In this document: positions 11,805 through 21,040 of the stretch, one piece after another
How the letters are laid out: the number at the start of each line of letters is the position of its first letter
How positions within the stretch are numbered: position 1 is the first letter of the stretch
Assembly: GCA_030737875.1 (NCBI GenBank)
Contig: CM060926.1
Span: 164,001,579-164,065,578 of the forward strand
Source of the DNA: Allium sativum
Lineage: Eukaryota > Streptophyta > Magnoliopsida > Asparagales > Amaryllidaceae
Reading direction: 5' to 3'
Length of the DNA: 64,000 nucleotides
Notes under the pieces: model-generated
Told to the model about the DNA's origin: nothing
Seen by the model: only the letters and a program-made list of their open reading frames with translations
The model's database searches: none
Translations under genes and position numbers: made by a program

Positions 11805-12799
11805 AGCGTTAACCAGGATTTTGATTTTGATTACAAAACAGGAACAAGGATTTCGATTTGGAAGCAAGGAGGCCAAGGTCAGATTCGAGTTCAACAGCTC
11901 CTTTGGCGATGATCTAAGCAAATATACGACAAAAGTCTTGGTTTTGTTCATCCATATTTCAGTATTTTTGTTCCAGCTCACGGTAATTCAGATTACTAAT
12001 TCTGGAGGTATTATTTTTTCTCCTTCTTTTACAAATAAATATTTATTGATGTTTTTCAGGTTTGTGCTTATTTTTGTTCATTTATATTATCTATATTGTT
12101 GAAAAGTTCGGATTATCCGTTCTTTTTTATGTGATTGATATGAAACTAATTGGAGGATCCAAAAATCAAAACTATAGGGGTGAAACTCTAGGATTCAATT
12201 GTTAGAAGTTATTGGCTGGTTTGCAACTTTAGTTAAAGAACTGTATAGAATAGTTATATTCTAATTGTTAGAATAGTTATTGGCAGGTACTTAAAGAAGT
12301 AAGATCTTAGGTCACGATCAGATAATTCATTATCATTTTCTTCTGCTGTTTTAGTACATTTCTTATGTACATATTATGTGTAAAGCGTCATGGTATGCTG
12401 TATGAAAATGCTGTCATGTTTTATGACAAAGATAATCACATTTACATAGCTACCACAAGTGACATGCCATGATACTGTAATACAATTAGATGAGTAACCT
12501 CACAGTAAAGTTCAATAAACATTTACATAGCTCTTTTTAGTAAGATATATGGTGCGTCTCCATACCGCTTCTTTTTAGTAACATCACCATATATAACTAT
12601 ATGTTTGACAAATATCTTCAAACAGTCGAGCATGCATAAACTTTTATGTTCCATCTCACAAATTATCATGTTCCATCTCACAAATTATTCAAGCAGACAA
12701 CTAATTTTGTTGTAGTCTGTGAATTTTGTGCAATATACTGCCAATTTTTTTTTTATATATCATTCTGTTTTGAACAATTTCTAATCTTTTTTCCTTCAG

Positions 12800-12868
12800 A
12801 TTTAAGGACATATTCCAAGAAGTTTACGAAGCTGGATGGAAATCCAAGTTTGAGGCTGCTGGAATTTG
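12800..12868 (+). pseudogene. Captured exon of NADP-dependent isocitrate dehydrogenase
   Basis: This 69-base block has a pyrimidine-rich acceptor ending at 12799 (TTTTTTCCTTCAG) and a donor GTGAGC at 12869. It translates as FKDIFQEVYEAGWKSKFEAA followed by GIW. That closely matches the region of plant NADP-isocitrate dehydrogenase that normally reads GRFKDIFQEVYEA..WKSK..AAGIWYEHR, and the boundary after GIW is where YEHR should continue. The flanking exons of that enzyme were not found, so this is an isolated fragment inside the CACTA transposon. It cannot make the enzyme, which oxidises isocitrate to 2-oxoglutarate with NADP. The splice sites look usable, so it might be spliced into a transposon transcript. 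The family match is from memory and confident; the capture mechanism is inferred. Confidence 0.85.
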
Positions 12869-13024
12869 GTGAGCTTAGTCCAATATTTAAAATGCATAGC
12901 ACTGATTCTTCTGTCCTAAAGACAGTTGCATTGATTTACAGTTTTGAACTTATTTTTCTTTTCTTTCTTCCTTTTTTTCTTCCTTTGTTAATAATAATAT
13001 CGTACATATATAAATATATAAGCA

Positions 13025-13165
13025 GCTGGGTTTGCGACTCCACTAGAGCTTTTAGTAATGGAAGTAGTTATGGGTTTGCCAATACTTGGGTGCCTTTTGT
13101 CCGGAGTAGGATCTGCTGGGTTTGTTTACGTTCATGTGCGTTCATGTGGGCTCGTATACCGGTAA
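13025..13165 (+). pseudogene. Exon-like hydrophobic block, unidentified
   Basis: An open frame of 46 codons follows an AAGCAG acceptor. It starts AGFATPLELLVMEVVMGLPI and continues with a hydrophobic stretch (LGCLLSGVGSAGFVY), ending at TAA at 13163. Codon content looks coding and the middle would form a membrane segment. It is downstream of the isocitrate dehydrogenase exon but is not part of that enzyme. It may be a second captured host exon; the source gene was not recognised. Confidence 0.4.
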
Positions 13166-13266
13166 TACCGAGCCTTACGGCTCAGTATTACTGAGCCTTA
13201 CGGCCTTACGGCTCAGCAATACTGAGCCTTACGGCCTTACGGCTCAGCATTACTGAGCCGTTACGG
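13161..13266. repeat. Minisatellite of GAGCC-TTAC-GGCTC hairpins
   Basis: Tandem units built on GAGCCTTACGGCTC, a small stem-loop, separated by AGTATTACT-like spacers. GC-rich relative to its surroundings. Noncoding. Confidence 0.85.
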
Positions 13267-13274
13267 TGATTCCC

Positions 13275-13414
13275 AACAGCTTGAAGCTGCTGTTGCCACA
13301 GCAGCTTGAAGCTGTTGTTGCACAGCAGCTTGAAGCTGTTGTTGCACAACAGCTAGAAGCTGCCGTGCAAACAGCAGTGCCACAGCAGCTTGAAGCTGCT
13401 GTTGCACAGCAGCT
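13275..13414. repeat. 24-bp palindromic minisatellite
   Basis: Units contain CAGCAGCTTGAAGCTGCTG, a 9-base inverted repeat around a single base. Because the unit is 24 bases, one frame stays open and reads as QQLEAVVA repeats (13266-13454). That is a by-product of the period, not evidence of a gene. Confidence 0.85.
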
Positions 13415-13699
13415 AGGGCTCAGTATTGCAACACAAATGCTTGAATATGAATAACTTGATTACTGTGTATTTAGAACACACGTTTTTCAGTGTTTGTTCT
13501 ATGTTTAGCTTCATTTCCCTTTTCTTAATCACAGTCACATTAAAACCATTAGCTTTTGCTTCTCGAAAGGCATCCTGGCAGATAAAATCAAGGAAAAGAA
13601 TATTAAATTCCATCTCACCTGAAAAAATTTGAAAAGGAAAAGAATATTAAATTCCATTTTTGGTTAAACCACCATTTTTAGTGGCTCACAATATTATTT

Positions 13700-15000
13700 T
13701 TAATGTCCTTGTTTATTAAGCTGATTTCTTTTCTCTTTGTTTCATTTTCACTTAAAGGGATGGACTTGTATTTTGGGCTGATAACTAGGTTCTGGCTATA
13801 TACATTCAAATCTCAGTAAGCTTGCTACTGGTATGAAATTTTCTCCCTGTGTCCCCTCGTTTTGTTTCCCTTAATTCTAATTTCAATATGATTTGTTCAT
13901 TTGATTGCTTCACCATTTAGCATGAATTATCATGCTTTAGTAACTAAGGTTACCTTTAACATTATTAGATCAGATAAACTGGGGTGGAAGATTTTGTTTT
14001 GACTGTTGTGTTATATAGTGAATGCAGCACTGTTATTCATTACAGGGGTTGAATTGGTTTCCCATTGAAATGTTTTTATATTTTCAGTTTGAGAAAGATG
14101 GCATGGTTTTTCAAATATAGGCGTCAGTCAGAGTTAGATTTTGATTGCATAACTTCTCCCTGTGTCCCCTCAGTTAGATTTTTTGAAAGTTTTGTCTTAA
14201 TACTTGTGCAACAATGTATGTGAACTGTTTTAGGGGACATTAGTGAAAGTGAGTTAATTCTGTATTACCGTATTTGTGCATGGAAAGTGGGTTGAGCTAA
14301 TTACATTAATTTATATATGTGCAGGGATAGTTAACCGAATTAATTGATTTTCAGTTAAGTTTGGATTTGATTTTCAAACTTATATGAAATAATACTTTCT
14401 TTGCAGCATGAAAGTAAAATACATAACAAAACAAGCTTCATAAGTTGGATGAAGAAGAAGCTTCATAATGGCCAAATTTTGATCCTCTTCTTGTTGTGAG
14501 GTGAGTAATCTTTTTTATAGTAGGTGTGATAATTCATGCTTGATTTTGTGCAAATCTATATGGTGAGTGAATTTATATGATCTGAAATAAAATTATAGTA
14601 GCCTAACTAATTTTTAAACGAGTTGCTTAATTTTCGTATCTTGCATGTGCACTACAATGCGCAGTGCCTCGGCATTGCAGTATAAGTGACAGTATGTGAT
14701 ATTTATACAACGATGTAACTTTAATAATTCCACTAATTTAGCTAAATGTAGCGGTTGTGTTAATTGTATATTATATTGATTAGAATTATACATTTTAATG
14801 CCAAATTTAACAACTATGCTTATATATTATATCATATTGTATTTAGCAGTAGTATTATTAATTTAAATTTTTGTTTCCTAAAGAGTTGCTGAATCGAATA
14901 TGGTTTGCTCCATAGAAGTTGCTTACCATGTTCTCCATAGAAGTTTGCTCCATAGAGGTCTTCTTTATATAAGTATAATACGGATATTTTGGAAAAAACA
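13700..15000. other. CACTA interior without recognised genes
   Basis: AT-rich sequence. One exon-like block lies at 14408-14500, between a TTTCTTTGCAG acceptor and a GTGAGT donor, with no recognised product. A palindromic fragment at 14980-15060 with GGATATTTTCG/CGAAAATATCC arms resembles the hAT-type MITE at 23098-23396. Confidence 0.4.
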
Positions 15001-15401
15001 TCGTTATCTTCAACGAATACGGATATTTTCGAATATCCGAAAATATCCGTATCCGAATTTCATATAAAAACTAAAAAGCAAATACATCACTAACGTAGTC
15101 ATATCCTAAAACTACATAAATCATAAACACAAATACATCATACATGTCGTGAATTGTTGCAAATACCAAAAATCATCTACATAACACACATAATAACACA
15201 CATCCAAATATGAATGCTTGCATTCATTTTTCCATGGGTCTTCAAAAGCTCAGTAAACAAGATTAAAGAAGAAGATAACCTGTATTCATTTTTTAGAGAA
15301 TTTTTAGTGTAGGATATAAATATAATAATAAAAAACTGAGCTTGCAAACTTAAATAAAATAATGAGAACCCAAACTTAATATTTAGGATTTCAAATTTAT
15401 G

Positions 15402-15750
15402 TTTGCAACTGAGTTGCTAATTTGCAAACAGCAACTGAGTTGCAAGCATAAGCTTGCAACTCAGTTGCAAGCATTAGCTTGCAACTCAGTTGCAAGCTTC
15501 AGCTTGAAACAGAGTTGCAAGCTGAAGCTTGCAACTCTGTTGCAAGCTTATGCTTGCAACTCTGTTGCAAGCTTATGCTTGCAACTCTGTTGCAAGCTAA
15601 TGCTTGCAACAGAGTTGCAAGCTTCAGCTTGCAACTTTGCAAGCTAGTTGCAAGCTGAAGCTTGCAACTCTGTTGCAAGCTTATGCTTGCAACTCTGTTG
15701 CAAGCATTGCAACTCAGTTGCAAGCATATGCTTGCAACTCAGTTGCAAGC
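15402..15750. repeat. TTGCAACT(C/G)AGTTGCAAGC palindromic array, part 1
   Basis: Roughly 13 units of about 26 bases, each containing the palindrome TTGCAACTSAGTTGCAA and alternating GCTTATGC- or GCTGAAGC-like spacers. Both strands stay open (15399-15893 plus, 15499-15723 minus) with Cys/Leu/Ala-rich artefact frames. A different 30-base direct duplication follows at 15751-15802. Confidence 0.9.
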
Positions 15751-15943
15751 TAATTGTAGGACTAACTTTTAGTTTAAGGCTAATTGTAGGACTAACTTTT
15801 AGTCAAAAAGAATATATAACATTTTTTTGGTCAAATGGGCTTCAAGTTCTTTTCCTAAATGACTATATGTCTGCTCTAATCAATTATAAATGATGTAAGA
15901 CCCTTCTTTCATGTCAATTATCACCAGATCAAATTGTCATCAT

Positions 15944-16190
15944 AACTGAGTTGCAAGCTAATGCTTGCAACTGAGTTGCAAGCATAGCAGCTTGCAACTG
16001 AGTTGCAAGCATAAGCTTGCAACTCAGTTGCAAGCATTAGCTTGCAACTAGTTGCAAGTTGAAGCTTGCAACTGAGTTGCAAGCATAAGCTTGCAACTGA
16101 GTTGCAAGATGCTGCTTGCAACTGAGTTGCAATGCTTATGCATTGCAACACAGTTGCAAGATTTATGCTTGCAACTCAGTTGCAATGCAT
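15944..16190. repeat. TTGCAACT(C/G)AGTTGCAAGC palindromic array, part 2
   Basis: The same family as 15402-15750, about nine further units, separated from it by unrelated sequence. The spacers are palindromic and variable, unlike CRISPR spacers. The minus frame 15921-16151 is an artefact. Confidence 0.9.
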
Positions 16191-16635
16191 AAGCACTCGC
16201 CATTTTTATTTTTATTTCGAACTAGGGTTTTTTTTCCAGCGTATTAGAAAATTTGTAATGGAAAGAAAGAAGCGGCGGCTCCAGGACCAGTCTACTTGAG
16301 TTTTGTGTTGCGTCACGTGTTGTTTTATTTGTTATTGTTTGAAATAATAATAGATACATACATAAAGCATTTAAAATCCATGCATGCGTCCTGAAGTATT
16401 TAGGAACACGTAATTTGCTACTTTTATTATTGCACTTATGGACTTATGGGATACATCTTTGCACAAGGTGCCGACTTATTTAGAAATGTCATCAAGGTGC
16501 CGACTTATTTAGAAATAACCATTGAACTTTGAAAAATAGGTGGAACCGTGTAATTCATCTACAATTTTTCACTTGGAATCTATATTTAATAGTGATTGCA
16601 TTTTGAGACTGTTGTTGTTTATTTATTCTCTACAG

Positions 16636-17175
16636 ATGTCCTCCTACTCAAGGCCTTCGACCGATTATCATGACTACTTCCTACGGTATTGTCCATCGGC
16701 CTATTCAGACGATTCAGGCGATCCTACTCAAATTGTTTGCTCAGCCGAATCTCAGACACCAACTCCGTTTAGCGTCTACGAGAGAATAGAGTCGAGTTTA
16801 GAAAGAGATTTGGCATTATTAAGTGTTCAGAATGATATGGCATTGCCTACCAGATCGACCACACCTACAAGATTGCCACCCCTACCAACATGCTATGTTG
16901 AAGAAGCACAATCTCGAATGTTGTTATGCCGTTGCAACATTGAACCAATATTCAGAACATGCTATTTAAATAAAAATGTTGGTCGCCGATATTTTATTTG
17001 TGCAAATACTGGAACTCTTAGAGATTGTGGATTCATCCACTGGATTGACGAACCATTATGTGATCGTGGTGTGGAATTTGCATTGGAGGTTCTTGAAGAA
17101 AACAAAAGGCTTAAAAAGGAGCTTAAATTGCAAGATTTCATCGAGCTCAATAGACAAAAGATGTGTCAAAATTGA
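16636..17175 (+). CDS. GRF-type zinc-finger protein inside the CACTA element
   Basis: A 179-residue frame from ATG 16636. That start is preferred over 16540 because a pyrimidine-rich acceptor (TTATTCTCTACAG) ends one base before it. Residues 98-138 form a GRF zinc finger: CRC at 98-100, GRRYF at 116-120, C122, then CGFIHWID at 131-138. Residues 145-175 are a charged coiled coil. GRF fingers bind nucleic acid in several DNA and RNA enzymes, and small plant proteins with GRF plus coiled coil are known. It ends at TGA 17173, followed by a donor GTATGA at 17180. The exon after the acceptor at 17251 continues coiled-coil-like sequence only if one base is removed near 17172, so the frame is probably shifted and truncated. 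It could be captured host sequence or an accessory transposon gene. Confidence 0.75.
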   Translation: MSSYSRPSTDYHDYFLRYCPSAYSDDSGDPTQIVCSAESQTPTPFSVYERIESSLERDLALLSVQNDMALPTRSTTPTRLPPLPTCYVEEAQSRMLLCRCNIEPIFRTCYLNKNVGRRYFICANTGTLRDCGFIHWIDEPLCDRGVEFALEVLEENKRLKKELKLQDFIELNRQKMCQN

Positions 17176-17251
17176 AAAGGTATGACTTTGAACTTATAAC
17201 ATTTTCTGCTATTTGAAACTTAATTGATGTTATTAAATTAAATGCACGCAG

Positions 17252-17374
17252 AAAGCAGTAGAAGAAGCAGAGAAAATGAGAAAAATTGGTGGTACAAGCT
17301 ATGCAAATTTTTGGATGTATGGTTCGTTATATAGTTGGAGTTTCGCGTTTGGTACTTGTAGACTTCAAATATGA
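17252..17374 (+). pseudogene. Out-of-frame 3' exon of the GRF zinc-finger gene
   Basis: This follows an acceptor TGCACGCAG at 17251. It reads KAVEEAEKMRKIGGTSYANF and then a short aromatic tail to TGA at 17372. The first residues continue the coiled coil of the upstream exon well, but the splice phase is off by one base. That supports a one-base insertion in the upstream exon near 17172. Confidence 0.5.
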
Positions 17375-17611
17375 AAAACATCTTGCATTATGTTAATTCT
17401 GTATTGTTATTACTATGGAATCGGATATTGTATATGTATTAAATTTAGTATCTTTATGTATTGAATTTTTTTGTTAGTTCATACTTTGCTGTTATCATGA
17501 ATATGGATTTTTTTTTCCTTATTGATTTGGTTACATGCTGCTATGCTGAGATAATTGCATAGCTGAATGAATGCCTATTAAATAGAGCTTGTGCTATCTT
17601 ATATGCAAATA

Positions 17612-17860
17612 TTAGCGTTGCATGTTACCAACGCTTATAAGTGTTGCGAATATAATATTGCCAACGCTTATAAGCGTTGTGAATGAATATTTGCCAACGC
17701 ATATAAGCGTTGCGAATGAATATTTGCCAACGCATATAAGCGTTGGGAATGAATATTTTCCAACACTTATATGCGTTGGTAATACATTGCCACGCCCCCA
17801 TAGCAACGCTAATAAGTGTTGCGGAAATTGTTTGCGACAGTTATACTCGTTGGCAATCAC
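17612..17860. repeat. Right subterminal repeats of CACTA
   Basis: Six copies of CAACGCTTATAAGCGTTG-like palindromes spaced roughly 30-40 bases apart, close to the right end of the element. They explain the open frames on both strands (17612-18017). Confidence 0.9.
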
Positions 17861-17873
17861 CTGTTTTGGTGTA

Positions 17874-17915
<42 letters not shown>

Positions 17916-18607
17916 TATAAACATACTTATTTTTTTCGAAATAATCAAATTTCCAAAGGGACTCAACGCACAAAATCACTTTTACGCACAAACAAGATCA
18001 CTCACGCCACACAGTAACACAAACACACACTGTCAACACACCACACAAACAACATAACACACAGACATGTTAAAACTCATACCTCGACGCATGAACATAC
18101 ACGTAAAAACATACCCCATAAACATACACAACTCACCAAACTCACACACACAACAACTACATACATATTATATAAAAGGAGCAACTATATGAACATAAAA
18201 TTTTGACACAAATCAGAAGGCATAAAACCTTAACCACATGATTAATTTGTCTTTATGTGAGGGATGCAAGTCATGAAGTAATTCTATGGTTTAGATTTTT
18301 GTGTCACTCAATTTATGTCAAATCTTTGTGTCTGGACTTTCCCTTATATAAATCACACAAACACACACAGACGAAATAAAATAAAACGCAAGCCCCAAAC
18401 AAACGTGTATATATATATAATATAAATTAAACATAACTCAATTAAAAAAAATCTAAAATAAGATAAACTCACATAAACACATAACGCAAATTAAAATTAT
18501 AAAACATACACAATAAAATCAACACGACGCTAAGCACATACAAAACCACATGCACATAATAATATATATTTTTTCAAAACTAATAAATTTTAAAACATCT
18601 CACACCA

Positions 18608-18610
<3 letters not shown>

Positions 18611-18678
<68 letters not shown>
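18611..18678. repeat. TA microsatellite
   Basis: About 34 uninterrupted TA units. Confidence 0.95.
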
Positions 18679-18679
<1 letters not shown>

Positions 18680-18723
18680 GCACACACACCCTTCAAACTA
18701 ATATATATGTATACATATGTTCT

Positions 18724-18724
<1 letters not shown>

Positions 18725-18755
<31 letters not shown>
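18725..18755. repeat. Poly-A run
   Basis: 31 consecutive A's. No retroposed gene was recognised upstream, so this is listed as a homopolymer only. Confidence 0.9.
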
Positions 18756-18758
<3 letters not shown>

Positions 18759-19006
18759 ATCCAAACACAACACCATAAATACACACACACATCCATGCAA
18801 AAAAACAACTCACACACACCCGCATAAGAACACGCACACATACTGATTCAAATGGGAAAATATACCCAAACTCACGCCATGCAAAACAGAAAGAATCACA
18901 CTCACACGCAAGCATCACAACAGAACGGATGAGTTGGTCAACTGGGGCATGGACGTGAGTTAGGCTAGCGACGGCGGCAATAGCAGACGACATTTGGATG
19001 TTAAGG

Positions 19007-19119
19007 TATGATTTACACACACAATAGACTTAAGGTCACGTATTGAGTAAGCTTCTCACACCAGACTATCAGTGTCTGACCTTTTTACTCTATTTGTAAC
19101 GGGGTGTCTCATTTTATAA
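19007..19119 (-). mobile_element. Outer end of left arm of LARD-B inverted repeat
   Basis: The reverse complement of 35362-35480. It is the continuation of the arm at 31715-33525, separated from it by the Helitron. Confidence 0.9.
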
Positions 19120-20030
19120 CAAGTGCGAACCCGTGCTACGCACACAGGAGTTCGTCATACTTGTATTTTGTAATGCTATTTTCGATATAATATATTAAAA
19201 AAATATGTATTATTGAACCTTCAGTTGAAAATGACAATAAAAAATGCAGTGGTGGTATAAGTTTTGATCATCAAATTGTAAGTTCAAAGAGCATGAAAAT
19301 TAAAGTATATGACATCAGTTACATGTTTCAAGTTTGCAATGAACAGAAAAAAGAACAATCGTGTAGACCTAAAAAAAGTAAGAATATTTCAGGTTCTGAG
19401 AACCAAGACACTTCAAAACCAAGAAAATACGAACATATCATAGGCATATCAAAAGTGAACCACCATAGCGATCTTGTTTGAAAATTCAGTGCAGTCATCA
19501 TAATCTCAATTTCTGGAATGTCGTTCACAGTAATTGATAAAGTGCAACATGAATACATCTCGTACTATACTTGAAGGTGCAACATGAATATTATCTCTTA
19601 CTATACTTGCAGCTGTGAGTGCTATGCCAGTTGGTATACATTAATGCGTTCCATACATGAATGCAGGAGCAATCATGTAGGCGTCTGAGGTGCTTTCATT
19701 ATTTCTATATATTTCCAGGTAGTGCATAATTAAAATATAGCCACCTCCAATCTGAGGTTGAAAGATTTGATGTACTGTTATGGTAAGGGAATAGTCTAAC
19801 GATAAAGTAGATGAAAAACCAACGATATTACACAATTTTGTGATGATGGTTTACAAACATTTACAACCAAAAGTACCTCACAAATGGTTATAGGATATAC
19901 TTTTATTTAGTAACAATTACTGTAAAGAAAGCTATGCAGTAAAAACGAAGAGAAAAAAGGCCAGAATCTAGTTGAACTAACATGTTAAGAAGCTATTTTC
20001 ATTCCTCTTAAAGTTTCTGTACAGCTCTAT

Positions 20031-20156
20031 TTAACAAACTATTTGCATGACCCCAAACTTCATTGTTGCTTTTAAATCTCTCTTACTCAGCCGACTGAAC
20101 ACTTCCAAATTGCTTTCCAGATCTTCATGCGGTCCCTTTGAAATTTTACTCCCAGC
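20031..20156 (-). pseudogene. Exon-like block with stop codon, unidentified
   Basis: Follows a GTAG acceptor and reads AGSKISKGPHEDLESNLEVF then SRLSKRDLKATMKFGVMQIV and a Cys before TAA at 20031. It is 41 residues, coding-like and charged, and fits the terminal exon of a captured gene. The source gene was not recognised. It lies near the 3' end of the Helitron and on the same strand as the SPT5 exons. Confidence 0.45.
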
Positions 20157-20879
20157 CTACATATTCCAAACACAAACCACTTGCAAAACATTAAAAATGG
20201 GAACAAATATTATAGGTTATGCACAATGCCGAAATCAGTGTGCTTCACAAATTGTAAGCTAAGCAAACATTTTATCCAATATACTAATAAATGAAATATG
20301 TATAGGATTCTACAATTACATGCGTAGTAGGGTAGTAACCGAGGTTATAAAATTGGTCAACAAATGGACAGTTAGGATTGAATATGAGAATGTTTACGTC
20401 TAAGTGGTTCAATGAAACTGTATATATATTTATGCTCAACCAATTTTTTGTTGCATTTATTTCCAAGAATTATGGCAGGCTAAATGTGCATGTGAAAATG
20501 TTGTTACTCAGAATGGGGTTACAAATGTCAAGGGGATAGGAACCAAATAGAAGATAAATAAACTTGCACATGTTGGTTTAAAAATATTCTATAAATGCAC
20601 TACAACATGTCAAATCATGAATCATAAGTGGTCCTGAATATTACAACTATAATCTAATATTTATGCAGAAACGGTATGAAAACAAAATTAGTTGCTGTAA
20701 AATTGAATGATACCGACAACGCTGCAAAATCTAAGAACATTTAAAATATAATTTGATCTACTACTTGCTCAGTGTATAACCAATTTACCAAGTGTGAGAT
20801 TGGTTTAAAAACATCAAGATGAAAAGAAAATATATAAGCAATAAGCCAAACACAAACATAACAAATAAAGAAATTCAGG

Positions 20880-21040
20880 CCTACCCATCACGGTTTCGAC
20901 AATCTCATTGGCCCCATCCTCGCTTCTGTGAAATAATCATCAGTGCATGCTGCATATCTACACATTCTATTGTGCCTGTGCAACGGTTACAACATCTTTG
21001 CTTGTTTGGTCAATGTCTCCAGAGTACATCTGCTTGTTTC
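20880..21040 (-). pseudogene. Two short exon-like blocks, unidentified
   Basis: One block reads MYSGDIDQTSKDVVTVAQAQ after an ACAAGCAG acceptor. The other, after an ATTTCACAG acceptor, reads SEDGANEIVETVMGRPE. Neither is recognised. The long plus-strand frame 20819-21277 on the opposite strand is not convincing. Confidence 0.3.

Larger units (their letters stand above)
11416..17876 (+). mobile_element. Complete non-autonomous CACTA (En/Spm-like) transposon with captured exons
   Basis: The left end reads CACTACACCATAATGG. The right end read inward is CACTACACCAAAACAGG. Both are flanked by the 3-bp duplication ATA (11413-11415 and 17877-17879). Subterminal repeats of the palindromic form CAACGCTTATAAGCGTTG lie at both ends, as expected for CACTA transposase binding. 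The element is 6.46 kb. No transposase (TNPD-like) or TNPA-like gene was recognised, so it is probably mobilised in trans. It carries an isocitrate dehydrogenase exon, another exon-like block, a GRF zinc-finger gene and four palindromic minisatellite arrays. Confidence 0.9.
17877..19006. other. A/C-rich, G-poor tract with microsatellites
   Basis: A low-complexity region dominated by ACAC, ACATA and CACAA words on the plus strand. It begins with a TA run from the CACTA insertion site, has a TA run at 18611-18678 and 31 A's at 18725-18755, and ends near 19006 where the LARD-B arm starts. The frames at 18550-18846 (plus) and 18757-19020 (minus) are artefacts. Block 18180-18340 is less skewed and may be a separate small insertion. 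No gene seen. Confidence 0.7.

Noticed and set aside
12646..13194. 182-residue plus frame
   Set aside because: It runs through introns and both exon-like blocks in the wrong frame for isocitrate dehydrogenase; hydrophobic low-complexity parts indicate chance.
13266..13454. Open frame with QQLEAVVA repeats
   Set aside because: Product of a 24-base tandem repeat with a period divisible by three; no start context, no homology, and both strands repeat equally.
15399..16151. Cysteine- and leucine-rich frames on both strands
   Set aside because: They follow the TTGCAACTSAGTTGCAAGC array on both strands, as expected of a palindromic repeat.
15402..16190. Possible CRISPR-like array
   Set aside because: The spacers are variants of the same palindrome, and the context is a plant transposon.
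18725..18755. Poly-A as the tail of a retroposed gene or SINE
   Set aside because: No gene, A/B box or target duplication was found next to it, and the surroundings are low complexity.
18550..18846. 98-residue plus frame
   Set aside because: Consists of TA, poly-A and CA repeats.
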